A stretch of DNA of 64,000 bases, taken from contig NZ_CP115483.1 of NCBI RefSeq assembly GCF_027627455.1, forward strand, positions 1,178,001 to 1,242,000, written 5' to 3'. The notes beneath the pieces are model-generated. The model was not told the origin of the DNA. It searched no databases and saw only the letters and a list, made by a program, of their open reading frames with translations. The DNA comes from Sphingobacterium sp. SYP-B4668 (GTDB lineage: Bacteria; Bacteroidota; Bacteroidia; Sphingobacteriales; Sphingobacteriaceae). A program made the translations under genes and the position numbers. This document shows positions 8,945 through 19,329 of the stretch, piece after piece. Every line of letters starts with the position of its first letter. The first letter of the stretch is position 1.

Positions 8945-9288
8945 GAAAGGTGATTTTAAATAAGACAGCTAACATACAAAGAATTCAAAATATTATTCCA
9001 TAATTTATACAAAAAATTTGCGTTATATGATTTAGTAAAACGTTTTACTTGTTATGAAGTCATTTTTATTTAGTTTTTTTTGCGATTTTCCTTTGAAATT
9101 AGAAGACTTATGTTTTTCTTTGTGGCGGTTCTCAAAAATTATCCGTTAGTTGGTATAACAGAATTCACTTAGTTCTGGAAGCCAATCATTTTAACATAGC
9201 AACATATTATTTTGGAATTGTTGAAACTAAACGGGTGATTTTCATGTTAAGTAAAAAATCCTATATATCATAATACATATAAAAGTTA
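8945..9288. other. Divergent intergenic region between the transporter gene and rho
   Basis: 344 bp of AT-rich DNA between divergent genes. It must hold both promoters and probably the rho 5' leader. No coding frame, long repeat or clear TAnnTTTG box stood out to me. Confidence 0.5.
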
Positions 9289-10785
9289 ATGGATATTAAT
9301 GAATTGAATGCAAAGCTCGTTTCTGAATTGCGCGAGATTGCCAAAGCTATTGGTATTGGAGATGCCGATAAATTAAGAAAGCAAGAGCTCATCGATCGTA
9401 TTATCCAAACAGGAGATGAGAATGGTGGCAGCACAGAAGAAGTTGCTGCTGAGTCATCTGCTGACCACGACGATACATCTGAACGTCCAAGAAAACGCAC
9501 TCGTACTGTTAAGACCGAGCCTGTCACTGTGCGTCGCAGAAGCGAAGACTTGCCTGCCGAAGCTTACCCAGTACAAGAAAGAAGCGCTGAGCCAGTTGGC
9601 GAAATCAAAGTTTCGGCTGTTCCCCAGGCATCTGCACCAAAAGCAGAAGCCCCGGTAGTACCTACAGATTTTGACAACGTCATCGTTAACGAAGGTGTTT
9701 TGGAAATTATGCCCGATGGCTATGGTTTCCTCCGTTCTTCCGATTACAATTATTTGACTTCACCTGATGATATTTATGTATCCCAATCACAGATTAAGCT
9801 TTTTGGTCTGAAGACTGGAGATACAGTAAGAGGCTCTATTCGCCCGCCGAAAGAAGGGGAGAAATACTTTCCTTTAGTGAGAGTTGAAGCTATTAATGGT
9901 CAAAATCCTGCTGAAGTAAGAGATCGTGTTCCTTTTGATTATTTGACGCCATTATTTCCTACAGAGCGATTGAATCTGAATATGGGTGCGAATAATTATT
10001 CTACTCGTATCATGGATTTGTTTACGCCAATAGGAAAAGGTCAACGTGGGCTTATCGTTGCCCAACCAAAGACAGGAAAGACGAACCTTTTGAAAGAAGT
10101 TGCCAATGCTATTGCCAAGAATCATCCAGAAGTATATCTAATCATTTTATTAATCGATGAACGTCCAGAGGAGGTTACTGATATGGCGCGTAGCGTACGT
10201 GCTGAAGTCGTCGCCTCTACATTTGATGAGCCTGCTGATCGCCATGTTAAGATTGCCAATATTGTGTTGGAAAAAGCAAAACGTATGGTGGAATGTGGTC
10301 ATGATGTTGTAATCCTATTAGATTCCATTACAAGATTGGCGCGTGCATACAACACAGTAGCTCCTGCTTCCGGTAAAATTTTATCCGGAGGGGTAGATGC
10401 CAATGCACTGCACAAGCCGAAGCGTTTCTTCGGTGCAGCGCGTAATATTGAAAATGGTGGTTCATTAACTATTTTGGCAACAGCGCTGACTGAGACGGGT
10501 TCTAAAATGGATGAGGTAATCTTCGAAGAGTTCAAAGGTACGGGTAACATGGAGTTACAATTGGATCGTAAGCTTGCAAATAAGCGTGTGTTCCCAGCTA
10601 TTGACCTTACAGCTTCTAGTACACGTCGTGACGATTTATTGTCAGATAAAGATACACTACAACGTGTTTGGGTATTACGGAATCATTTGGCCGATATGAA
10701 CTCGAATGAAGCTATGGAATTCCTATTGTCCCAAATGAGAGGTACAATCTCAAATGAAGAATTTTTGATAAGCATGAATGGGTAA
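9289..10785 (+). CDS. rho: Transcription termination factor Rho
   Basis: A 498-residue RNA-dependent ATPase helicase that ends transcription. Residues 1-45 are a SAP-like domain ([21 protein letters not shown]). Residues 48-120 are a charged variable insert. The RNA-binding cold-shock domain begins at [15 protein letters not shown]. The Walker A motif is [12 protein letters not shown], the Walker B segment is [16 protein letters not shown], and the Q/R-loop region follows with [20 protein letters not shown]. All core motifs are present. It is monocistronic, closed by the terminator at 10811. Confidence 0.97.
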   Translation: MDINELNAKLVSELREIAKAIGIGDADKLRKQELIDRIIQTGDENGGSTEEVAAESSADHDDTSERPRKRTRTVKTEPVTVRRRSEDLPAEAYPVQERSAEPVGEIKVSAVPQASAPKAEAPVVPTDFDNVIVNEGVLEIMPDGYGFLRSSDYNYLTSPDDIYVSQSQIKLFGLKTGDTVRGSIRPPKEGEKYFPLVRVEAINGQNPAEVRDRVPFDYLTPLFPTERLNLNMGANNYSTRIMDLFTPIGKGQRGLIVAQPKTGKTNLLKEVANAIAKNHPEVYLIILLIDERPEEVTDMARSVRAEVVASTFDEPADRHVKIANIVLEKAKRMVECGHDVVILLDSITRLARAYNTVAPASGKILSGGVDANALHKPKRFFGAARNIENGGSLTILATALTETGSKMDEVIFEEFKGTGNMELQLDRKLANKRVFPAIDLTASSTRRDDLLSDKDTLQRVWVLRNHLADMNSNEAMEFLLSQMRGTISNEEFLISMNG

Positions 10786-10810
10786 AAACCCTTTTTAATG
10801 TATAATTTTG

Positions 10811-10846
10811 AGCCATCTTTGCGAACTATTCCAAAGGTGGCTTTTT
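10811..10846 (+). terminator. Rho-independent terminator after rho
   Basis: AGCCATCTTT (10811-10820) pairs with AAAGGTGGCT (10833-10842) with one wobble pair and a 12-nt loop, followed by a T-run. Confidence 0.85.
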
Positions 10847-10860
10847 ACTTTTAGTGACTC

Positions 10861-11556
10861 ATGAAAAAATATATTCCAAATACACTAACTTGTCTTAATC
10901 TATTCAGCGGATGCATCGGTGTCCTTTTTGCATTGAAGGGCGAATTTCAACTTACCTTCTATTGTATACTTTTTTCTGGAATATGTGATTTTTTTGATGG
11001 AATGGCTGCACGTGCCCTTAATGTGAAATCTACCATTGGTAAAGAATTGGATTCTTTGGCCGATATGGTAAGCTTTGGTTTTCTACCTGGAGCAGTGATA
11101 TTTTTTTTATTGAAGGAAATCAATAGCGAGGATTCGATGCTACCCTATCTAGCATTTGTTATGACTGTATTTTCGGGGCTGAGGTTGGCAAAGTTCAATG
11201 TTGATGAGCGTCAGTCTACCGATTTTATAGGATTAAATACCCCTATGAATACTTTTTATATTATATCTATCCCGTTTATTGCTCAAGTCTATCCCGAATG
11301 GATTATGACCAATGCTTTTCTCTTATTCAGTACGATCCTATCCAGTGCCTTGCTGGTTTCTGAAATTCGCCTCTTTTCGATGAAGCTGTCGTCTTTGAAG
11401 TGGAAAGACAACAAGTTTAAATATATTTTTTTACTCGTTAGCGCGGTACTTGTCATCATTTGGAAGTTTTTAGCATTGCCCATTGTGCTGTTACTCTATA
11501 TCCTACTATCAATTGTTCACTTTAAGACGCAAAAGAAAAGTCAATCTTTAGTCTAG
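10861..11556 (+). CDS. pssA: CDP-diacylglycerol--serine O-phosphatidyltransferase
   Basis: A 231-residue inner-membrane enzyme that makes phosphatidylserine, the precursor of phosphatidylethanolamine, from CDP-diacylglycerol and serine. The CDP-alcohol phosphotransferase motif D-G-x2-A-R-x8-G-x3-D-x3-D is visible as DGMAARALNVKSTIGKELDS followed by LAD (about residues 45-70). Six or so hydrophobic helices follow. Its last 9 bp overlap the convergent Hpt gene. Confidence 0.95.
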   Translation: MKKYIPNTLTCLNLFSGCIGVLFALKGEFQLTFYCILFSGICDFFDGMAARALNVKSTIGKELDSLADMVSFGFLPGAVIFFLLKEINSEDSMLPYLAFVMTVFSGLRLAKFNVDERQSTDFIGLNTPMNTFYIISIPFIAQVYPEWIMTNAFLLFSTILSSALLVSEIRLFSMKLSSLKWKDNKFKYIFLLVSAVLVIIWKFLALPIVLLLYILLSIVHFKTQKKSQSLV

Positions 11557-11904
11557 CGATTGTAGATATTGTTGAAGCTCTGTATACAATTCTTTAATTT
11601 GAATCTCTAGGGAGATAAAACGTTCGGTGATATCGGTCATACCCTGACGATTTTTTGCTAAGGATTCAATCTCTATTATTTTGTTTTTCAGTGTAAAAGC
11701 ACCAATGTACTCCATTGTCGGTTTTATGTGATGGGCACGACTTGCGATGTCTTCATAGTTTTGTAGGGCCACTGCTGATTTGAGAGCCGAAATGTCGATG
11801 GGAGTCTGGGATAAGTATAGACTTACGAACTCTCGAATCGTATCTTTATTGTCCATCATAGTTGTGGCGATGATAGAGGGGTCTATCAGATTGTATATGT
11901 TCAT
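11548..11904 (-). CDS. Histidine phosphotransfer (Hpt) domain protein
   Basis: A 118-residue, all-helical protein consisting of a single Hpt domain. The phosphorylatable histidine lies in SRAHHIKPTMEYIGA (about residues 56-70), with the expected small or polar residues around it. Hpt proteins relay phosphate between hybrid kinases and response regulators. No kinase gene is nearby, so its partner is unknown. It is 3 bp downstream of folK on the same strand, so cotranscription is likely. Confidence 0.85.
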   Translation of the reverse strand: MNIYNLIDPSIIATTMMDNKDTIREFVSLYLSQTPIDISALKSAVALQNYEDIASRAHHIKPTMEYIGAFTLKNKIIEIESLAKNRQGMTDITERFISLEIQIKELYTELQQYLQSLD

Positions 11905-11907
11905 AAC

Positions 11908-12393
11908 TTAATGATTTAAGATGTTTACAATGGCGGTGTCTGAACTCTTATCTAGCAAGGATTCGTTTGTGATACCTAATATAGGGTGTACAAATTGGGG
12001 AGCGATTTCATTTAAAGGGATTAACACAAAATTTCGTTCTTGGAGCAAGGGATGTGGGACAAGTAGATTATCATCTTTAATGATTTCGGCATTGTAATAG
12101 AGAATGTCGATGTCGATCAAGCGAGCTCCCCACTTTTCAGCTCGTATTCGGCCTAACTGATTTTCGATGTACTGTGTCTTTTCTAGTGTCTCCGTTGCAG
12201 ATAAAGCCGTTTCGACTAAGATAACTTGATTAACAAATGTGGGTTGATCCACTAGTCCCCAAGCTTCTGTCTCATATAGATGTGATGCTTTGGTGATTTT
12301 CCCAATGGATGTCTCAATATGCTGTCGTGCATGGAGTAGTTGGAGTACCGGAGTGCCCAAGTTTGCGCCTAATAGTAGGTATATCTGATTCAT
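11908..12393 (-). CDS. folK: 2-amino-4-hydroxy-6-hydroxymethyldihydropteridine diphosphokinase
   Basis: A 161-residue HPPK that transfers pyrophosphate from ATP to 6-hydroxymethyl-dihydropterin in folate synthesis. It starts NQIYLLLGANLG, the family opening. The signature RxxxxGxRxIDIDIL appears as RAEKWGARLIDIDILYY, holding the two metal-binding Asp residues, and LLVPHPLLQERNFVL follows. The length is normal. The Hpt gene follows 3 bp later. Confidence 0.95.
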   Translation of the reverse strand: MNQIYLLLGANLGTPVLQLLHARQHIETSIGKITKASHLYETEAWGLVDQPTFVNQVILVETALSATETLEKTQYIENQLGRIRAEKWGARLIDIDILYYNAEIIKDDNLLVPHPLLQERNFVLIPLNEIAPQFVHPILGITNESLLDKSSDTAIVNILNH

Positions 12394-12623
12394 GAACGAA
12401 AAACTAATTTAGTGTTTTGCATGTATATTATGTTGTAATAACTAATTTATTGATTTACTTTTATGACGATTAAAGATTGCAAATTAAAGAATACTACAAG
12501 TTAAAACAATATAAAAAATCAGATCTGTGTAATATGAAGGCTAAAGTCAAGTAATATTCGCTATCGGGACTCACCAAACGTTAATAAAAACCGAGCCTGC
12601 GAGCTCAAAAAATAAATAGACAG

Positions 12624-14393
12624 ATGAAATCATTTTTGAAATATGTACTCGCCACCGTAACAGGGATAATTATTTCTACGGTTATTATTTTTATTATTCT
12701 AGCAGGTATTATTGGGTCGATCGTCAGTTCGGCATCAAAAGATACGTCTCCCATTATAGCGGACAATTCGGTATTATACATTACCCTTAATCATGCCGTG
12801 AAAGAGCGAGGAGAGACCAATCCGCTGGAAGGAGTTGACCTACCTGGTTTTGGTACGATTAAGACCCTTGGGTTAGACGAGATTCTTGAAAGGATTGAAT
12901 CTGCAAAAGCTGACGATAAGATTAAGGGGATCTATCTCAATTTAAGTGGTGTAAATGTAGGTTTTGCCACTTTGCAGGAAATTAGAGATGCCTTGTTGGA
13001 TTTCAAATCTTCCAAAAAATTTATTGTATCCTATAGCGAAGGCTATACTCAAAAGGCATACTATTTAGCTTCACTGGCCGATAAGATATACTTGAATCCA
13101 GAGGGCAGTTTGGATTTTCGAGGCTTGAGCAGTTCTATCATGTTTATGAAAGACGCGCTTGATAAGTTGGGTGTGGATATGCAGGTCGTAAAGGTTGGGA
13201 CTTATAAAAGCGCTGTAGAACCTTTTATCTTAAATGAAATGAGCGAGCCCAATCGCCAACAGGTAGCCTCTTATTTGAATAGTTTATATGCTACTTTTTT
13301 ATCCAATATTTCCACGAGTAGAAATATCCCTGTAGATTCTTTACATGCGATGGCCGATCGCTATGCCGTTAGAAATGCTGAAGATGCTGTCAAGTTAAAG
13401 TTGGTTGATGCGACTTTGTACAAAGACGAAGTTATTCAAGACTTTCAGAAAAGGTTGAACATCAAAGATTCAAAAAAAGGTATCCCCAATGTCTCACTGC
13501 TTGATTATCGGTCTATAAGTACGACATCCAATGCAGATGGACGTATCGCGATTTTGTATGCTGAGGGGGAGATTGTAAGTGGGGAAGGGAGCGATGGTCA
13601 AATTGCCTCTGAGAAGATATCTCGAGAGTTACGCAAGTTACGGGAGGATGATCGTATAAAAGCAGTTGTATTCAGAGTCAATTCTCCAGGAGGGAGTGCA
13701 CTGGCATCAGACGTTATTTGGCGAGAAGTCGTGTTGACCAAAAAAGTGAAGCCTGTTATTGTTTCTATGGGCGATTATGCTGCCTCGGGAGGATATTACA
13801 TCTCTGCAGCGGCAGATTCTATCTTTGCAGAGTCCAATACCATAACAGGATCGATAGGTGTATTCGGAATCATTCCTAATTTTAAAGGTCTTTTGAATGA
13901 TAAGCTTGGAATTCATTTTGATGAGGTCAAGACTGGGCAATATGCGAGTCTTATGTCATCTCCAGATCGTCCGTTGACCGCCGAAGAGCGTAGTATTATT
14001 CAGCATGAAGTTGATAAAACTTATGCCACATTCACCAAAAAGGTCGCTGAGGGAAGAGGACTCTCTGTTGCGAATGTAGATAGTATTGGCCAAGGCCGTG
14101 TGTGGACAGGTAATCAAGCGATTGAAATCGGTCTGGTAGATCGCATAGGTGGCATTAACGATGCTGTTAACGCAGCAGCTAAGATGGCGAAATTGAAAGA
14201 TTATCGAATTGTTAAATATCCATCTCTTAAGGATCCTTTCGCTTCAATTCTTTCCACGTCTAAGGAAAAAATCAGTATTTGGTATATGAAAGACCAATTG
14301 GGAGATCAATATAGGTACATCCAGGAATTGAAAGCAATAACCCAGCAATCCGGAATTATGGCAAAATTACCCTATTCAATTGAAGTTCATTAA
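12624..14393 (+). CDS. sppA: Signal peptide peptidase SppA, long (67K) type
   Basis: A 589-residue membrane-anchored serine protease that clears leftover signal peptides. One N-terminal membrane segment (about residues 5-33) is followed by two tandem ClpP/crotonase-like domains. The catalytic Lys is in the N-terminal domain (EGYTQKAYYLASLADK, about residue 147), and the nucleophilic Ser is in the C-terminal domain (DYAASGGYYISAAAD, about residue 391). GGSALASDVIWREV is the conserved loop before it. The length fits the E. coli-type enzyme. Confidence 0.95.
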   Translation: MKSFLKYVLATVTGIIISTVIIFIILAGIIGSIVSSASKDTSPIIADNSVLYITLNHAVKERGETNPLEGVDLPGFGTIKTLGLDEILERIESAKADDKIKGIYLNLSGVNVGFATLQEIRDALLDFKSSKKFIVSYSEGYTQKAYYLASLADKIYLNPEGSLDFRGLSSSIMFMKDALDKLGVDMQVVKVGTYKSAVEPFILNEMSEPNRQQVASYLNSLYATFLSNISTSRNIPVDSLHAMADRYAVRNAEDAVKLKLVDATLYKDEVIQDFQKRLNIKDSKKGIPNVSLLDYRSISTTSNADGRIAILYAEGEIVSGEGSDGQIASEKISRELRKLREDDRIKAVVFRVNSPGGSALASDVIWREVVLTKKVKPVIVSMGDYAASGGYYISAAADSIFAESNTITGSIGVFGIIPNFKGLLNDKLGIHFDEVKTGQYASLMSSPDRPLTAEERSIIQHEVDKTYATFTKKVAEGRGLSVANVDSIGQGRVWTGNQAIEIGLVDRIGGINDAVNAAAKMAKLKDYRIVKYPSLKDPFASILSTSKEKISIWYMKDQLGDQYRYIQELKAITQQSGIMAKLPYSIEVH

Positions 14394-14402
14394 CATTTTC
14401 CT

Positions 14403-14442
14403 AAAAAAAAGGGGTATTTCTTTAGGAACTACACCCTTTTTT
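14403..14442 (+). terminator. Terminator after sppA
   Basis: An A-tract plus GGGGTA (14403-14416) pairs with TACACCC plus T-tract (14430-14442) with one bulge. It lies 10 bp after the sppA stop codon. Confidence 0.75.
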
Positions 14443-14509
14443 ATATATTTATTCACTCAACTTGAATCAAATAGATTCGACGCTCAAAAAAAATAGTTTT
14501 AAACATATC

Positions 14510-15700
14510 ATGAAAACGATTGACGATTTGAATTTCTCTGGCAAAAAAGCCTTAATCCGTGTAGATTTTAATGTTCCTTTAGACGAACAGTTTAATGTAA
14601 CGGACGATAACCGCATACAGGGAGCACTCCCTACTATAAAAAAAATACTTAAAGACGGTGGTTCTGTAATTTTGATGTCTCACTTGGGCAGACCTAAAGA
14701 AGGACCTACAGATAAGTATTCTTTGAAACATATTGTAGCATATCTCTCTAAGGTGATAGGTGTTGATGTTCAGTTTGCCGACGATTGTATAGGAAGCCAA
14801 GCGATTGAAAAATCAGCTGCTTTACAATCAGGTCAAGTGCTATTATTGGAAAATCTTCGTTTCTATAAAGAAGAAGAAAAAGGAGATAAGGATTTTGCTG
14901 GAAAATTATCCAAATTGGGTGATGTTTATGTGAATGACGCTTTCGGAACAGCACATCGTGCGCATGCTTCAACGGCAGTTATCGCCCAATTCTTTCCAAA
15001 TAGCAAATATTTTGGTTATCTAATGGCTGCCGAAGTGTCTAATGCCGAAAAGATAATGAACAAACCTGAGCGTCCGTTTACTGCAATTATGGGCGGGGCT
15101 AAAGTTTCGGATAAGTTGGAATTAATTGAAGCGTTGCTAGATAAAGTTGATAACTTAATTATTGGTGGTGGAATGGCTTATACTTTTGTAAAAGCACGGG
15201 GTGGTGAGATTGGACAATCTTTGGTCGAGTTGGATAAATTGGATCTAGCAAATAGGTTGGTTAAGAAAGCTGAAGAAAAGGGTGTGAATTTAGTATTGCC
15301 CACAGATAGTCAGATAGCTGATCGATTTGCTAATGATGCAGCGGTATATGATGGTCCTAATGATCAAATACCAGCAGATAAAATGGGGCTAGATATTGGA
15401 AAAGAGTCTGGAAAGCACTTCGCCGACATTATTTTGTCTTCTAAGACAATTCTTTGGAATGGTCCAATGGGCGTTTTTGAGATGGAGACCTTCTCGAAAG
15501 GTACTAAGGCAGTTGCTGATGCGGTCGTAGCCGCGACCGAGAGAGGTGCATTCTCTTTAATTGGTGGGGGAGATTCTGCAGCAGCGGTATCTAAATTCAA
15601 AATGACTGAACATGTTAGCTACGTCAGTACCGGTGGAGGTGCTTTGCTTGAATATATGGAAGGTAAAGAGCTTCCAGGTGTGAAAGCTATTAATGAATAA
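14510..15700 (+). CDS. pgk: Phosphoglycerate kinase
   Basis: A 396-residue glycolytic enzyme interconverting 1,3-bisphosphoglycerate and 3-phosphoglycerate with ATP formation. The start at 14510 ([20 protein letters not shown]) is preferred over an in-frame start at 14462, because it gives the family opening and length. Visible motifs are [47 protein letters not shown], the hinge segment [19 protein letters not shown], and the nucleotide loop [12 protein letters not shown] with [10 protein letters not shown]. It ends at a perfect hairpin terminator. Confidence 0.97.
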   Translation: MKTIDDLNFSGKKALIRVDFNVPLDEQFNVTDDNRIQGALPTIKKILKDGGSVILMSHLGRPKEGPTDKYSLKHIVAYLSKVIGVDVQFADDCIGSQAIEKSAALQSGQVLLLENLRFYKEEEKGDKDFAGKLSKLGDVYVNDAFGTAHRAHASTAVIAQFFPNSKYFGYLMAAEVSNAEKIMNKPERPFTAIMGGAKVSDKLELIEALLDKVDNLIIGGGMAYTFVKARGGEIGQSLVELDKLDLANRLVKKAEEKGVNLVLPTDSQIADRFANDAAVYDGPNDQIPADKMGLDIGKESGKHFADIILSSKTILWNGPMGVFEMETFSKGTKAVADAVVAATERGAFSLIGGGDSAAAVSKFKMTEHVSYVSTGGGALLEYMEGKELPGVKAINE

Positions 15701-15720
15701 TTTAGTAAAACCTGATGTTA

Positions 15721-15753
15721 AAAAGGGGATATCCATTGGATATCCCCTTTTTT
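15721..15753. terminator. Bidirectional terminator after pgk
   Basis: AAAAGGGGATATCC (15721-15734), a 3-nt loop and GGATATCCCCTTTT form a perfect 14-bp stem with flanking A and T tracts. The stop codon of the convergent minus-strand gene sits on its edge. Confidence 0.95.
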
Positions 15754-18583
15754 AGTATGTGTAGCCTAAACTAAACGAAGGAACTATCTTCTGTTTAGCA
15801 CTGCTATCGTTGATATAAGTCAATTTCATTCCACATTCGAAATCGGGTAATACGTACCTCAGAAAGTTAACGTCTGCTGAAAGATTGATTCCAAATGTTT
15901 TGGGCGTTGCATTATTCTTGTGGATGTTTTGGTAGTCCGCAAAAAATCCACCTTTGAATCTTTTAACATAGGCTAGACCTCCGATTGTCCAATCGGGGTA
16001 AGCTAGAGGCATTCGGTAATTAAGCAGCAGGGTGTTTTGGACTTTTTCCGAATGGAAATGTCCATATCCACTCACCGTGGGTATATCCGTTGTATATTGG
16101 TAGACCTCTGATGCCTTTTGGACACTTAATCTTACCTGAAGACTATGATTGTTCGCAACACCTGGGAAATAAAAGCTGCTTCGCCATGAGGCTATTGTAC
16201 CACCTATGGCTGTCTCGAATGGGGAGTGCCGATAGGTGAAACTCATATTTTGCCCCCATCTCGGCGCCAAATCCATTTTAGACATCATGGAATTTCTATT
16301 CAAGTAAACTTGATAGCTCATCGGAAACTTAAGTTCCTTTCTGAAGTTCGGAATATTATCAATGCTTTGGTTGTACCTATTTTGATAATATGTCGCTACG
16401 CTAAGCCCATAGCTATATATCTGATTTTGTCTATATATGGTCCATGGAAGACTAATTTGTGCCGTTACCAAGTGTTCTTGCCACTCAAATGATACAACAC
16501 TGTCTGGTTTACTCATATAAGCTGCTCGACCTATCTGACTTTTGTTTTCATAGCGGAGAGATAGCTTTGGAAAATATTTTTGGTATTTCAGTTCAGCTGA
16601 ATATATCCCTTTATTCAAGTCTGTATCGTATTCGTATCCTAGGCTAACTTTGGTTGTATTCATCAAATTATTCGAAATCCAAAATATGCCCGGTTTATAA
16701 TTGTCAAAACTAGAGAAGTCAGTACTGCTAATAGTGAGACTGTGAAAGTTCAATAATCTTTTAATTCCTTTATACGGTGCGATTTTGAATGTAGTAGCAT
16801 CTGTTGATGTGGAATGACTGATTGTGTCAGATAGGGGTAAAGAGGCCTTGTAATAATGGATGAATTGATCTGCAGTCATATTGATATCTATCCCTTGTGT
16901 TGTATCTAGTTGAATGACAGATATTTTATAGCCATCTACCGCGTAATCATTAAAGTAAAGTTGATGATTATCTACGTCATAAAATGGGTTAAAGGCACCA
17001 AATCTTGTATTTGTAATGGACGTTATATTTTTCTTTTCTGGATCGTAACGGTATAGGTTGTCCGTGCCGTTATAGTGGGCTTTGAAGATAATGTTGTTCA
17101 GTTGATATATTGGACGTTCGAGCTGCTGATTACTCCAGCTTGTCAATTGTGACCATTTTTTGCCAATAAAATCATATTCGAAGAGGCAGGTGCCGTGCTG
17201 ACTTACTCCTATAGTAATGACTCTATTTCCATGTTGATTGAATTGGGGTTGCTGTATATGTATATCCTCCGGTGCCAATATGTTATTCAGGATATAGCCC
17301 GTCTTGGAGTCAAGTATTACGAGTGAAGTCCTATTGCTCATATCTACTGAAATACAGGCAATTTGGCTAGATAAGTAGTTGAGCGCGGGATTGTAGTATC
17401 TTGTTCTGGTAGTCAATGTCCTAGTTTGCCCGCTTGTTAGATCATGTATGTTTATTACATTGTAATCTCTCTTGCCGTATCTTGCATCTCTTCGATTCTC
17501 GTCCCAAACGATTTGGTAACCCTTTAGGTCGTAATAAGGCATTAATTGTCGTCCAGTCTTTAAGATACTTCTTTGTGAGCCTGTGGCACTGTCTATCTTG
17601 ACGATTTGTGTGATTAGTTCTGGTGATTGATATAGGGTATAAAGATTTCCCGATTGATCCTTTTGGGGAAGTATCCAGCTTTGTGGGTATTTAGATATTT
17701 TGGAGCGTATATGTTGGTATGTCACCGGAGACTTTAGTCTTTCCTCTTCCTTCCATCTATTAGTCAATTCCTTGATAGTGGTTGTGTAAAGTTTGGACGC
17801 AGACATGCCAGTTTCTTTTTTAAGCGCACTATTGAAACTGTAAGGCTTCAGGAGATTGTTTCTTACATGTGTCAGCAGCCGATCCTGAATATCGTCACCA
17901 TATTCGTTCTTTAATCTCGTTGCGAGAAAGTAGCCGATAGTGTAATAGGAGGGGACTATATCTTTGTAGGAGCCCAGGATATATTTCTCGTAGGTATAAT
18001 GTCGACCTTCGATAAGGTTTGTTCTTATCGGCATTTCCCAAGAAGGCAGTCGACCTCTTCCTCCGTTGGTCAATACTGTTTCGGTATGTACTGCGTCGCC
18101 CTCAAAGTACCAACTTGGAAGGTGCAATCCATAAAGCGCGAGCCCCAGTTGTTCAAACAGTGGTGCTTTGAGTTTTGCTGTCAAATTGTCAAATTGCACT
18201 ACATGTCGGTATTCGTGCACAGCAAGATTATCAAGCCAACTTTGATTGGAAGCTACACCTGAAGGTGTGGCAAATAGCTCCGATTTACGTGGGGCAAGTT
18301 GTACATATCCATTCTGTTCAAGAGTATGTGTCTGGATAATGAAGGTGATTTTTCGGGGTTTTAATCTAAGGTCTCGCTTTACTTTTTTAGTAATACTTGT
18401 TAATTCAGTCGCTAAGTTGAGAGCCTCAATATGGAATTCTTTTGGAAATATAAGTTGAAAATCATCGGTTGATATTTGGTCCCATTTAATGTTTGGAGGC
18501 GCTTGACTATCATCAAATATTTGAGCATATACATTACATGAGTTTATGATTAATATAATAGATATTAAAATTCTGATTTTCAT
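15752..18583 (-). CDS. Large secreted protein: gluzincin-like peptidase domain, beta-propeller and C-terminal outer-membrane barrel
   Basis: A 943-residue protein with signal peptide MKIRILISIILIINSCNVYA. Residues about 20-290 resemble a peptidase-MA (gluzincin) domain: HEYRH fits HEXXH (about 135-139), and EGDAVHTE downstream supplies a candidate third ligand. Residues about 290-610 are TolB/WD40-like propeller repeats (GSQRSILKTG, LASQ-type strands). The last 330 residues are alternating amphipathic strands ending SFSLGYTY with a terminal aromatic residue, as in outer-membrane barrels. A surface-anchored protease is likely. The family is known in Bacteroidota but its role is not established. 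It is monocistronic. Confidence 0.75.
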   Translation of the reverse strand: MKIRILISIILIINSCNVYAQIFDDSQAPPNIKWDQISTDDFQLIFPKEFHIEALNLATELTSITKKVKRDLRLKPRKITFIIQTHTLEQNGYVQLAPRKSELFATPSGVASNQSWLDNLAVHEYRHVVQFDNLTAKLKAPLFEQLGLALYGLHLPSWYFEGDAVHTETVLTNGGRGRLPSWEMPIRTNLIEGRHYTYEKYILGSYKDIVPSYYTIGYFLATRLKNEYGDDIQDRLLTHVRNNLLKPYSFNSALKKETGMSASKLYTTTIKELTNRWKEEERLKSPVTYQHIRSKISKYPQSWILPQKDQSGNLYTLYQSPELITQIVKIDSATGSQRSILKTGRQLMPYYDLKGYQIVWDENRRDARYGKRDYNVINIHDLTSGQTRTLTTRTRYYNPALNYLSSQIACISVDMSNRTSLVILDSKTGYILNNILAPEDIHIQQPQFNQHGNRVITIGVSQHGTCLFEYDFIGKKWSQLTSWSNQQLERPIYQLNNIIFKAHYNGTDNLYRYDPEKKNITSITNTRFGAFNPFYDVDNHQLYFNDYAVDGYKISVIQLDTTQGIDINMTADQFIHYYKASLPLSDTISHSTSTDATTFKIAPYKGIKRLLNFHSLTISSTDFSSFDNYKPGIFWISNNLMNTTKVSLGYEYDTDLNKGIYSAELKYQKYFPKLSLRYENKSQIGRAAYMSKPDSVVSFEWQEHLVTAQISLPWTIYRQNQIYSYGLSVATYYQNRYNQSIDNIPNFRKELKFPMSYQVYLNRNSMMSKMDLAPRWGQNMSFTYRHSPFETAIGGTIASWRSSFYFPGVANNHSLQVRLSVQKASEVYQYTTDIPTVSGYGHFHSEKVQNTLLLNYRMPLAYPDWTIGGLAYVKRFKGGFFADYQNIHKNNATPKTFGINLSADVNFLRYVLPDFECGMKLTYINDSSAKQKIVPSFSLGYTY

Positions 18584-19329
18584 ATATTTGTATCGTTATT
18601 TTTCGAGTATAATCTTGATTGCTAAAGATAATAGTTTTATAATGGTTGTCGGTAAGTTGTTTTTATTTATTTGATTCTTGTAAATATCTGATTATCTGTT
18701 GTTTAATATTTGATTTGTAATTTTAATTTTATGCGTTTTTTTCATTTATACCGAGCGTATTCTATTCGTTTTACTATCGGTTTTTATTTGAATCGTTTCA
18801 CCTATGTCTAGCGGACTAAGTTACATTTTCTTTTGTGTAATAAGATGTGAAATACAGGTTTTCTGAACCTAATACGGATTGCTCCTTTTGAAAATTTTTG
18901 TTTCTTAATTTAGTCATCGCGTTGAAATAGCGTGTGCTTAATTTGGCGAGAGAGATCTCATCGTTTACGATAGTACTGGCTGAGGTTATGATTTACTATG
19001 CATAACCAATCTTTAAAGACGTAACTATGTATTGCGTCGGGAATTTGTCCTCGTGTATATTTTTTTTCTATGTGGTGACATTTTGTCTGATTTGGGTTTG
19101 TCTATTCAAAAAGCTTTATATTGAAAAGAATCACAAGGTTAGTGGTAGGTCATGTCTGTTGAGTAATAGCAAGGTCTTACTTTCCTGCTAGGAGGTTTGT
19201 TTAAAAAGAGAAATTCCCTAGAACAAAGGATATGATTTTTGGTTATAATTTTACGGATAAAAAAAACGACTTTTGCAAAAAATAAATATTTACCCGAATG
19301 TAAAAAATTAAAAAGATTGATATCCCCAT
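18584..19329. other. 746-bp AT-rich stretch without a recognisable gene
   Basis: No open frame over 75 codons with protein-like character, no tRNA and no clear repeat was found on either strand. It lies upstream of mgtE, so part may be a long 5' leader or promoter region. A decayed gene is equally possible. Confidence 0.5.
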
